Shown: positions 1 through 4,893 of the stretch, in pieces
How the letters are laid out: every line of letters starts with the position of its first letter
How positions within the stretch are numbered: the first letter of the stretch is position 1
Source: an uncultured Treponema sp.
GTDB lineage: Bacteria; Spirochaetota; Spirochaetia; Treponematales; Treponemataceae
Reading direction: 5' to 3'
Length of the DNA stretch: 6,271 nucleotides
NCBI GenBank assembly: GCA_945833725.1
Contig: CAMAFU010000116.1
Location: 1-6,271 of the forward strand
Made by a program: the position numbers and the translations under genes
The notes under the pieces: generated by a model
What the model was told of the DNA's origin: nothing
The model's input: the letters and a program-made list of their open reading frames with translations, nothing else
Databases searched by the model: none

Positions 1-1142
1 GAACCCATCTGAATTTTGCCTTTTATGCCGCTTCCCTGGAAGCAACCCATAATTGTTCCAATGGAGTAGTAGTCTTTTGGATTAAGAGTATAGAGGATTG
101 TTTTTGGTGTACCGCCGGCTGCTTCGATTAAAGAAAGAAGACCTGCAAGATTTTCTGCCATAGGTTTGTCGTGGGAACCGTCAAAGCCTGTATCTGGACC
201 GAGTTTTGCAAACATTGCCTTGTTGTTGTCGCGGATTGCGTTCATGTGCCACTGCTGAACAATGCCTCTTTCTGCATAAGCGCGTCCAAGGGCAACAAGA
301 ATTTTTGTTTTGTATGCTTCGGCTTCAGCTTCGGAAATAACTTCGCCGTTAAGGGCGCGTGCTACAACTGCATCGATATTTGCGTCTGTATCAACTTTGC
401 ATGGCGGATATTCCAGAGCATGGTCTGAAGCTTTGCATCCGTTTTCGATAAAGAAATCAAGGCGTTTGATGAGGGCAGCTATAACATCGTCAGAAGTTTT
501 AATTTCAATGCCGGAAACTTCGGAAAGTTTGGCAATATAGTCTTTGTATGTAGGCAGGTTGATGTTGATGGCTTTGTCCGGGCGGTAAGACGGGCGGACT
601 TTTGTTTTGATTTTGCCGATTTGTGCTGAACCTTCGGCAATAGCTTTGTGGTATTCCAGAGAATCAATAGGATCGTCTGTTGTACCTACTGCATAAACAT
701 TGAATTTTTCAAAAATGCCTTTTACAGAAAGTTCATCTGTCTGGAGCATGGCATTGGCCTTTTCCCAGATGCGTGGAGCCGATTCTACAGTAAGTGGCTC
801 GTAAATTCCAAAATAACGCTGAAGCTCAAGATGAGTCCAATGGTAAAGAGGGTTTCCGATTAAATGTTCGATTGTTTCTGCCCATTTAAGGAATTTTTCG
901 TAGTCCGGCTTGTCGCCTGTAATGTAATCCTCGGAAATACCGTAAGTTCTCATCTGACGCCATTTGTAATGGTCGCCACCAAGCCAGATTTCTGTAAGGT
1001 TTTTGAATTTTTTATTTTCTGCAATTTGTGCAGGAATAAGGTGACAGTGATAGTCCCAAAGAGGTTCGTCTTTGCAGGCTTCGAAAAGTTTCTGAGCTGT
1101 TTTTGTTTCCAGCAGAAAATTTTTGTCCATGAATTTTTTCAT
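1..1142 (-). CDS. uxaC: Glucuronate (uronate) isomerase, partial (C-terminus beyond window)
   Basis: Uronate isomerase converts D-glucuronate to D-fructuronate and D-galacturonate to D-tagaturonate, the first step of cytoplasmic hexuronate breakdown. The 380 codons seen align along their length with my recollection of E. coli UxaC. The metal-binding HxH of the amidohydrolase fold is in DYHCHL (residues 31-35). Further signatures are NPLYHWTHLEL (97-107), GTTDDPIDSLEYH (153-165), and late blocks RDNN, GPDTGFD, KPMAE and KTILYTLNP. Family members are about 470 aa, so roughly the last 90 residues, including the C-terminal active-site region, lie outside the window. I chose the ATG at 1142 because MKKFMDKNFLL matches the E. 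coli start MTPFMTEDFLL and a GGGG lies 9 nt upstream. The inner ATG at 1130 has no ribosome binding site. No frameshift is seen. Neighbouring pectin or hexuronate genes, if any, are beyond the left edge. Confidence 0.96.
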   Translation of the reverse strand, partial: MKKFMDKNFLLETKTAQKLFEACKDEPLWDYHCHLIPAQIAENKKFKNLTEIWLGGDHYKWRQMRTYGISEDYITGDKPDYEKFLKWAETIEHLIGNPLYHWTHLELQRYFGIYEPLTVESAPRIWEKANAMLQTDELSVKGIFEKFNVYAVGTTDDPIDSLEYHKAIAEGSAQIGKIKTKVRPSYRPDKAININLPTYKDYIAKLSEVSGIEIKTSDDVIAALIKRLDFFIENGCKASDHALEYPPCKVDTDANIDAVVARALNGEVISEAEAEAYKTKILVALGRAYAERGIVQQWHMNAIRDNNKAMFAKLGPDTGFDGSHDKPMAENLAGLLSLIEAAGGTPKTILYTLNPKDYYSIGTIMGCFQGSGIKGKIQMG

Positions 1143-1169
1143 ATAGTTGTACCCCGGAAATTTATATTT

Positions 1170-1197
1170 GGCTTCCTTTTGTGTTTTAGGAAAAGCC
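1170..1197 (-). promoter_or_regulatory. Imperfect inverted repeat in the uxaC leader
   Basis: GGC at 1170-1172 pairs with GCC at 1195-1197, and TTCCT at 1173-1177 pairs with AGGAA at 1188-1192. Two bases are bulged and the loop is about 10 nt. It lies between the predicted transcription start (about 1203) and the ribosome binding site. It could be an operator for a hexuronate-responsive repressor or an mRNA stem-loop. It is not followed by a T-run, so it is not a standard terminator. Its function is unknown. Confidence 0.3.
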
Positions 1198-1209
1198 AGA
1201 ATTTAACAT

Positions 1210-1238
1210 ATTTTATTCTAAATCTGGAAATTTTACAA
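1210..1238 (-). promoter_or_regulatory. Probable sigma-70-type promoter of uxaC
   Basis: Read on the minus strand, TTGTAA (1238-1233) is followed after exactly 17 nt by TAAAAT (1215-1210). These match the consensus hexamers at 4/6 and 5/6. Transcription would start near 1203, giving a leader of about 60 nt before the ATG at 1142. The position and spacing fit the uxaC gene, but AT-rich DNA produces such matches by chance, so this is a moderate call. Confidence 0.45.
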
Positions 1239-1249
1239 ATGATTTATAA

Positions 1250-1340
1250 AGGAGGGCGGACAACCGCCCTACGCTTCCAAGCCTTCGACTTGTCCGCTAC
1301 CCACCGTGCGGGCTCAAGCGCCGCCCGCAACGCCCGCTAT
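1250..1340. repeat. GC-rich repeat-like island with nested hairpins
   Basis: A block of about 90 bp with much higher GC than its surroundings sits between uxaC and the Feo-associated gene. It opens with a perfect 7-bp hairpin, AGGGCGG (1253-1259), loop ACAA, CCGCCCT (1264-1270), then ACGCTTCC. Further along GCGGGC (1308-1313) can pair with GCCCGC at 1323-1328 or 1332-1337. No coding frame resembling a known protein crosses it. The island at the right end of the window has the same plan: an AT-rich run, a GC hairpin, then CTACG and TTCC. This suggests a dispersed short repeat family, possibly non-autonomous mobile DNA. Copy number cannot be judged from two diverged examples. Confidence 0.5.
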
Positions 1341-1343
1341 GTA

Positions 1344-1372
1344 TTTACATTTTGCTAAAGTTAGTTTATGCT
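1344..1372 (+). promoter_or_regulatory. Candidate promoter of the FeoB-associated gene
   Basis: TTTACA (1344-1349) is followed after 17 nt by TATGCT (1367-1372), matching the consensus hexamers at 5/6 and 4/6. The -10 hexamer lies inside the palindrome at 1360-1375, the usual arrangement for repression by blocking RNA polymerase. Transcription would start near 1379, which is very close to the ribosome binding site, so the exact hexamers are uncertain. Confidence 0.4.
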
Positions 1373-1375
1373 AAC
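1360..1375. promoter_or_regulatory. Candidate DtxR-family operator
   Basis: GTTAG-TTTATG-CTAAC is a palindrome with two perfect 5-bp arms. Its core TTAG-N6-CTAA has the same arms and spacing as the centre of the DtxR/IdeR consensus as I know it (TTAGGTTAGCCTAA type). A direct repeat of TGCTAA occurs at 1353-1358 and 1369-1374, so a second protomer pair may bind. It lies 13 nt before the start codon of an iron-uptake accessory gene, and a DtxR-family gene is encoded directly after that gene. Binding by that regulator is inferred. Confidence 0.6.
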
Positions 1376-1388
1376 AAAGGGAGTAAAA

Positions 1389-1544
1389 ATGATTGATTTT
1401 TTAATTGGTGGAATTGTAGCCGTGTGTTGTTTTTGTGCGGTTTTTTACATAGTTAAAACAAAAATAAATGCCAGAAAAAACGGCGGTTCAGGATGCATTG
1501 GCTGTGGCGGAAACAAGGGATGCTGTAACTGCAGTAAAAACTGA
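1389..1544 (+). CDS. FeoB-associated Cys-rich membrane protein
   Basis: This 51-aa protein has one N-terminal membrane helix (about residues 2-22, with C13, C14 and C16 inside it), then a short basic stretch (KTKINARK). A glycine- and cysteine-rich tail follows with C36, C39, C45, C46 and C48 in the pattern CIGCGGNKGCCNC. This layout is that of the FeoB-associated Cys-rich membrane family, which is usually encoded beside the ferrous iron transporter FeoB and is thought to assist it at the inner membrane; the mechanism is unknown. The start is well supported: AAAGGGAG at 1376-1383 lies 5 nt before the ATG. A DtxR-type palindrome overlaps the putative promoter, which suggests induction when iron is low. 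Neither feoA nor feoB is adjacent, which is unusual. The gene ends 2 nt from the 3' end of the convergent regulator gene. Confidence 0.85.
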   Translation: MIDFLIGGIVAVCCFCAVFYIVKTKINARKNGGSGCIGCGGNKGCCNCSKN

Positions 1545-1546
1545 AG

Positions 1547-1909
1547 TTATTGTGCATTCATCCACTTTTTTATGCCTTCAATTACTTCTGAATCCACAAC
1601 ATGCTCAATTCGGCAGGCATTTTTTTCGGCTTGTTCTTCTGGAATTTGCGTAATTTTTACAAGGAATTTTGTAAGGAGCCGGTGTCGGGAATAAATGTCT
1701 TCGGCTTTTTCGCTACCTTTTTCCGTAAGATTTATCATGTTTCCCAGACCGAATTCTATGTAGCCGTCTTTTTCCAGAATTGACATTGCTCTGCTTACGC
1801 TGGGCTTTGAAAAACCAAGGTGTTTTGCAATATCAACAGAACGAACAAAACCGTTTTTGTTTTTGAGAATCAAAATTGCTTCAAGATAATCTTCGCCAGA
1901 CTCATACAT
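1547..1909 (-). CDS. Short DtxR/MntR-family metal-dependent transcriptional repressor
   Basis: This 120-aa cytoplasmic regulator has an N-terminal winged helix (residues about 5-60; recognition region LGFSKPSVSRAMSIL at 31-45) followed by the helical dimerisation and metal-binding domain. Visible ligands by alignment with the family are D7 and E10, H76 in SRHRLL, and C99, E102 and H103 in ACRIEHVV. The Cys-x-x-Glu-His set is DtxR-like, whereas D7 is at the position of MntR D8. The protein lacks the C-terminal SH3-like domain of full DtxR (about 226 aa) and is shorter than MntR (about 142 aa); compact forms of this kind are common in anaerobes. The ligand set and the neighbouring Feo-associated gene favour ferrous iron as co-repressor, but manganese cannot be excluded. 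The ATG at 1909 begins the conserved SGEDYLE block after two residues. Its ribosome binding site is weak. Confidence 0.92.
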   Translation of the reverse strand: MYESGEDYLEAILILKNKNGFVRSVDIAKHLGFSKPSVSRAMSILEKDGYIEFGLGNMINLTEKGSEKAEDIYSRHRLLTKFLVKITQIPEEQAEKNACRIEHVVDSEVIEGIKKWMNAQ

Positions 1910-1910
1910 A

Positions 1911-1925
1911 AGTATCTTTAATACT
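1911..1925. promoter_or_regulatory. Small dyad just upstream of the DtxR-family gene
   Basis: AGTAT-CTTTA-ATACT is a palindrome with 5-bp arms ending 1 nt before the start codon of the regulator gene, over its ribosome binding region. It could be an autoregulatory site, but it does not resemble the TTAG-N6-CTAA palindrome at 1360-1375 and it is short and AT-rich, so chance is a real possibility. Confidence 0.2.
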
Positions 1926-2006
1926 ATCTATATTGCGAAAAAAATTCTATAGATGAAATTTTGCTGTTTCTGCTGCTTTTCAGTATGGAATTCTTCTTAA
2001 AACATA

Positions 2007-2035
2007 TTGTTTCTGTTTAAATTCTTCTGTAAATT
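2007..2035 (+). promoter_or_regulatory. Weak candidate promoter of nadE
   Basis: TTGTTT (2007-2012) and TAAATT (2030-2035) are separated by 17 nt and each match the consensus hexamers at about 4/6. This would give a leader of about 50 nt. The region is AT-rich, so the choice of hexamers is tentative. No riboswitch-like conserved structure was recognised in 1910-2091. Confidence 0.25.
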
Positions 2036-2091
2036 TATGCCGCCAATAATTTTTGTACATTTTTATGTCTGATTTGGTTTTGGAGGCTTTT

Positions 2092-2874
2092 ATGGATTAT
2101 GAATTTTCTGTTGAAAAGACTGTTGATGAACTTACCTGCTGGCTAAAAAATTGGTTTACAGCTAACGGAAATTCTGAAACAAAGGCTGTTGTGGGCATTT
2201 CCGGGGGAAAAGACTCTTCTACCGTTGCAGCTCTTCTTGTTCATGCCCTTGGAGTTGAAAGGGTTATTGGTGTTCTTATGCCGAATGGGGAACAAAAAGA
2301 TATTTCCGACAGCAAGGCTCTTGTATCTCATTTAGGAATAAAAAATTTTATGGTTAATATTGCCGATGCCGTTACTGGTCTTAAAAATGCTTTTGTTAAA
2401 GGCGGAATTATTGCTGACGGAAACGAATTTGCTCCTGCCTTCAACACTAATACACCAGCCCGCATAAGAATGTCTGTTTTGTACGGAGTTGCTGCTCAAC
2501 TGGGAAACTGCCGCGTTGCCAACACATGCAATTTAAGCGAAGATTTACAGGGGTATTCTACTTTTTACGGTGATTCTGCCGGTGATTTTGCACCTATAAG
2601 AATGCTTACCACAGAAGAAGTTATTGCTGTAGGAAAATTTCTCGGACTGCCGGATTTTCTTATGGACAAAGCTCCAAGCGACGGTATGTGCGGAAAAACC
2701 GACGAAGACAATCTTGGTTATACATACCACGAAGTAAATGAACTTGCCCGTCTGAATAAAAAAGGCGCAAATGCAGAAAAAATTATTAACCGGTACAAGG
2801 CTAATCTTTTTAAGATTAAAATTATAGATTTACCGTGCTATAAACCTGATCTTCCGCTTTTTCTGGAAATATAG
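2092..2874 (+). CDS. nadE: Ammonia-dependent NAD(+) synthetase
   Basis: NadE makes the last step of NAD synthesis: nicotinate adenine dinucleotide is adenylated with ATP and amidated with ammonia, in the cytoplasm. The 260-aa protein is a single-domain NH3-dependent form; it has no N-terminal glutaminase (nitrilase) domain. The ATP pyrophosphatase loop SGGKDSS is at residues 37-43. NTPARIRMSVLY (120-131), NTCNLSED (144-151), GYSTFYGDSAGDFAPI (154-169) and PSDGMCGKTDEDNLGYTY (195-212) are the conserved substrate-binding blocks. I chose the ATG at 2092 because a GGAGG (2082-2086) lies 5 nt upstream and the family starts near here. An in-frame ATG at 2053 would add 13 residues without a ribosome binding site. 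The gene is divergent from the DtxR-family regulator (182-bp gap) and convergent with the GGDEF gene (24-bp gap), so it is probably monocistronic. Confidence 0.96.
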   Translation: MDYEFSVEKTVDELTCWLKNWFTANGNSETKAVVGISGGKDSSTVAALLVHALGVERVIGVLMPNGEQKDISDSKALVSHLGIKNFMVNIADAVTGLKNAFVKGGIIADGNEFAPAFNTNTPARIRMSVLYGVAAQLGNCRVANTCNLSEDLQGYSTFYGDSAGDFAPIRMLTTEEVIAVGKFLGLPDFLMDKAPSDGMCGKTDEDNLGYTYHEVNELARLNKKGANAEKIINRYKANLFKIKIIDLPCYKPDLPLFLEI

Positions 2875-2898
2875 GCTGTTTTGTGGAGCAGAGCAGAA

Positions 2899-4017
2899 TT
2901 ATTCTTCCATAGAGGAATCGTACTGGCAGGCTCTGTCTTTACCGTCTTTTTTTGCCTGATACAGGGCTTTGTCTGCCTTTTTGAAAAGTGAATCAAAATC
3001 ATTTTCGCAGGAATACAGAACAAAGCCCAAACTGGCGTGAATTGTTGTGCTATTGTTAGGATCGTTTGGAAATATTTTTGTTGAATTTAATTTTTCCAGA
3101 AGCTGGTTGCATCGTTGCTGGGCAATATCCGTTCTTTGCGTATTTGCCATAAAAACAATAAATTCATCGCCTCCAAAACGCCCCATTACATCTGAAGAAC
3201 GGAAAATTTGCCGGATAGCCACACTTACCATTTTAAGTACATTATCGCCGGTAAAATGTCCGTAAGTGTCGTTTACATTTTTAAAATAGTCCAAATCCAT
3301 AATTATAAGGATTCCGTTTTTTGTAGCATTTATGTTTTTCTTTGCTTCCCGAATAAGAGCTGCCTTATTTAAAAGGCCTGTAAGCTCGTCGGTGTCCCTT
3401 TCACTTTCGATAATCTGTCTTAAACTGAATTCCCGGATTCTTATTTTTGTAAGGTAAAGGTTTGGGAGCATACTCATAAAGTAAAAAATAACAGAGTAAA
3501 AAACATCGGATCTGTTTCGTGGAAATTCCTTAAAAAACAGGGAAGAAAGGCAGAAAAGAAGATTTAAAAAAAAGGAAACGCTGAAAATGCGCTGGAATCT
3601 GTCTACAAAAATAAGGGGAAAGGCAAATGCAAAAACAAAGAAAACTACATCAGAATTGTGAAGATTGTTGAAAATTCCAATATAAATTGAATAAAGGCTT
3701 AAGGAAATTATAAAACCGTACATTAACGGCGTAACAAGATGAATTTTTTTTTCGGGTAGAAAGCTTATTGCAAAATAAAAAAATAAAAATACAAAAAATG
3801 CTGCAAAATATTCAAAAAAACTACGGAAAGCAGTTGAGCGGAAAAAAACAAGAGAAAAAAGGCTTAAAAGAAAAAAAAGCAGTGCCGTTACAAAAGAACA
3901 GATTTGCAGAAGATTTTTATTTGTTTTGTTTACTTCTGAATGTACGCAGTCGAATTCAAATGCAGAAACACTGTTTCTAAGAAGAAAAGCTTTTCCTTTT
4001 TTTATAAACTTTTTCAT
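2899..4017 (-). CDS. Membrane-bound diguanylate cyclase (GGDEF domain)
   Basis: This 372-aa protein should make the second messenger cyclic di-GMP from two GTP at the cytoplasmic face of the inner membrane. After a basic N-terminal segment, about six hydrophobic helices are visible (roughly residues 37-60, 67-88, 94-116, 123-141, 142-163 and 171-189). They form a Phe-rich sensor of no recognised type. A short linker leads to the GGDEF domain (206-366) with DELTGLLN (210-217), MDLDYFKNVNDTYGH (240-254), the active-site motif GGDEF (282-286), and the inhibitory I-site RSSD (273-276) at the usual spacing. All catalytic motifs look intact, so it is probably an active, product-inhibited cyclase. 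No EAL or HD-GYP domain is present. I chose the ATG at 4017. A longer reading from a TTG at 4194 adds 59 residues without family character. The start is the weakest part of this call. Confidence 0.9.
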   Translation of the reverse strand: MKKFIKKGKAFLLRNSVSAFEFDCVHSEVNKTNKNLLQICSFVTALLFFLLSLFSLVFFRSTAFRSFFEYFAAFFVFLFFYFAISFLPEKKIHLVTPLMYGFIISLSLYSIYIGIFNNLHNSDVVFFVFAFAFPLIFVDRFQRIFSVSFFLNLLFCLSSLFFKEFPRNRSDVFYSVIFYFMSMLPNLYLTKIRIREFSLRQIIESERDTDELTGLLNKAALIREAKKNINATKNGILIIMDLDYFKNVNDTYGHFTGDNVLKMVSVAIRQIFRSSDVMGRFGGDEFIVFMANTQRTDIAQQRCNQLLEKLNSTKIFPNDPNNSTTIHASLGFVLYSCENDFDSLFKKADKALYQAKKDGKDRACQYDSSMEE

Positions 4018-4024
4018 CACTTTA

Positions 4025-4054
4025 ATTATACATTCATTTTTATGATTTTGTAAA
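4025..4054 (-). promoter_or_regulatory. Candidate promoter of the diguanylate cyclase gene
   Basis: On the minus strand TTTACA (4054-4049) and a perfect TATAAT (4030-4025) are separated by 18 nt. The -10 hexamer ends only 7 nt before the ATG at 4017, so transcription would begin at or next to the start codon. Either the mRNA is nearly leaderless or this is a chance match in very AT-rich DNA. Confidence 0.35.
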
Positions 4055-4289
4055 AAAAATATTAAAAAGGCACATGTAAATTTTTTTATTTGAAGATATA
4101 TTTGTTGAAAACCGATTGTCCTTATTCCGTTTTTTTCTCGGTGCTTCTGCATTGCCTTAATTATATCATTTATCTTTACAGTTCCTATAATCAATTCTTT
4201 CTATCTTGAAAATAGCTGGTCTTATACCATCAGAACACAGGTAATCATGATGTTTTCTTCTTTTTGGGGTATCTCCACGATTGATAAAT
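4055..4289. other. Intergenic stretch without a convincing gene
   Basis: Together with the promoter and terminator around it, this is a gene-free gap of about 317 bp between the cyclase start and the GNAT remnant. The sequence is AT-rich with long T-runs. A minus-strand frame ending at TGA 4166-4168 reads CSDGIRPAIFKIERIDYRN and looks mildly protein-like over about 40 codons upstream of the stop (to about 4285). It might be the tail of a decayed gene, but I recognise no family with confidence. The open frame from TTG at 4194 that continues into the cyclase overlaps it in another frame. Confidence 0.3.
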
Positions 4290-4336
4290 TAGCCACCAAA
4301 AAGTGTCGAAAACTTTCTTTTGGCGGCTATTTTTTT
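4290..4336 (+). terminator. Strong hairpin terminator with T-run on the plus strand
   Basis: TAGCCACCAAAA (4290-4301) pairs with TTTTGGCGGCTA (4318-4329), twelve positions with one A-C mismatch. A 16-nt loop can pair further through AAAGT and ACTTT. Seven T residues (4330-4336) follow on the plus strand. On the minus strand the hairpin directly follows the stop of the GNAT remnant and is followed by AATTTAT, so it may work in both directions. No intact plus-strand gene ends here, so its original client is probably lost or is the minus-strand acetyltransferase. Confidence 0.7.
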
Positions 4337-4655
4337 ATGTTAAGTGAGAGCTGCATAAACTGTTTCCAAGCCAGAAGCCCATTTCACATTCGTCGTCGCG
4401 GTCAGTCATATCAATAGTTCCGTTCAGTTTAAGTTCAATACAGCCGATTGCAAGATTGCAAGGTTTTAAGCAGATTGCAAAACACGCAGAACCGCACAAA
4501 ACATTTTTTATAACTTCAAGACTTTCCGAAACACTTTTGTACGCCGGCCACCCGGCAACAGGTCCTACATCTGGGTCTTTTGCGTATTCAAATAAATTTT
4601 CAGCATCGTTTTCGTTTCACCGTCGTAAAATTAAACGCTGTGTGTAAAGTTCCAT
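4335..4655 (-). pseudogene. GNAT-family N-acetyltransferase remnant (in-frame stop, 3' truncation)
   Basis: The minus strand reads MELYTQRLILRR, a TGA, then NENDAENLFEYAKDPDVGPV, AGWPAYKSVSESLEVI and, later, a stretch ending in ECEMGFWLG. This is the typical N-terminal half of a RimJ/RimL-like GNAT acetyltransferase. Codon 13 (4619-4617) is TGA where the family normally has Trp (as in LRPW), so one base change from TGG explains it. After FWLG the frame degenerates and stops at 4337-4335, after 106 codons against a usual length of about 170-180. A one-base shift near 4362-4367 would read KQF, closer to the usual sequence, so a frameshift is also likely. The acetyl-CoA-binding motif is gone. 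The start remains well formed, with GGGAGG 5 nt before the ATG at 4655, which points to recent decay. Substrate is unknown. Confidence 0.85.
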
Positions 4656-4659
4656 TTTT

Positions 4660-4665
4660 CCTCCC
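4660..4665 (-). promoter_or_regulatory. Preserved ribosome binding site of the GNAT remnant
   Basis: On the minus strand GGGAGG precedes AAAA and the ATG at 4655, a near-ideal Shine-Dalgarno with ordinary spacing. It confirms the chosen start and shows that a short peptide of 12 residues could still be translated up to the TGA at 4617-4619. Confidence 0.6.
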
Positions 4666-4805
4666 ATAAAAGTCAATAAGCAAGCTCGCGTTCCATTGTT
4701 GTAAAATCACCCGTTTCATATTTATAGTATACAATTTATTTTGCGATTTTTCATAAATTCGTTTCTTCTGTTCAGAAAAACGATTCAAAACTTGCCATCG
4801 TTAAA

Positions 4806-4835
4806 TTGACACGCCTCCGCACTGTCGATTATACT
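4806..4835 (+). promoter_or_regulatory. Strong sigma-70-type promoter of the ATPase gene
   Basis: A perfect TTGACA (4806-4811) and TATACT (4830-4835, 5/6) are separated by 18 nt. Transcription would begin around 4842, giving a leader of about 50 nt to the ATG at 4894. The -10 hexamer lies inside the first of two 18-bp palindromes, so the promoter should be blocked when that site is occupied. Confidence 0.7.
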
Positions 4836-4840
4836 CGACA
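4823..4840. promoter_or_regulatory. Palindromic operator 1 over the -10 region
   Basis: TGTCGATTATACTCGACA has perfect 6-bp arms, TGTCGA and TCGACA, around TTATAC. It contains the -10 hexamer of the ATPase promoter. A near copy follows 33 bp downstream. The cognate regulator is not evident in the window. Confidence 0.65.
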
Positions 4841-4855
4841 ATATAGCGCAGTTTT

Positions 4856-4873
4856 TGTCTAATATACTCGACA
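4856..4873. promoter_or_regulatory. Palindromic operator 2 in the ATPase leader
   Basis: TGTCTAATATACTCGACA agrees with operator 1 at 16 of 18 positions. The right arm and the ATAC before it are identical; the left arm has one substitution. The centres are 33 bp apart, about three helical turns, which places both sites on the same face of the DNA. It lies in the transcribed leader, upstream of the ribosome binding site at 4880-4884. Confidence 0.6.
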
Positions 4874-4893
4874 CAAATGAAGGGCAAAGTAAA

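Noticed and set aside
171..863. Several open frames inside the uxaC region on both strands
   Set aside because: They overlap the well-supported minus-strand uxaC frame and translate to Cys/Phe-rich or Lys-rich nonsense without family similarity.
864..1358. 164-codon plus-strand open frame crossing uxaC and the GC-rich island
   Set aside because: It is antisense to the conserved uxaC N-terminus, and its tail is simply the translated repeat; there is no credible start or ribosome binding site.
2053..2091. Earlier ATG start for nadE
   Set aside because: The extra 13 residues have no ribosome binding site, while a GGAGG lies at ideal distance from the ATG at 2092.
4018..4194. N-terminal extension of the diguanylate cyclase from a TTG start
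   Set aside because: It reads through T-rich sequence with no domain character and overlaps a promoter-like TATAAT; kept only as an alternative start.
4195..4284. Plus-strand tail ending at TGA 4282-4284 just before the terminator
   Set aside because: Only about 22 codons are open before an in-frame TAG at 4213, and no family similarity was recognised.
4300..4310. TGTCGA inside the terminator loop as a third ATPase-type operator
   Set aside because: It is a single half site without the partner arm or the ATAC core and is about 520 bp from the ATPase promoter.
4617..4619. UGA recoding as Trp in the GNAT gene
   Set aside because: TGA terminates the Feo-associated and ATPase genes, Trp is TGG in the intact genes, and the GNAT gene has other lesions, so a pseudogene explains it better.
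4600..4788. 62-codon minus-strand open frame upstream of and overlapping the GNAT remnant
   Set aside because: Its end overlaps the GNAT start in another frame, it is Lys-rich and low in information, and the GGGAGG serves the GNAT ATG instead.
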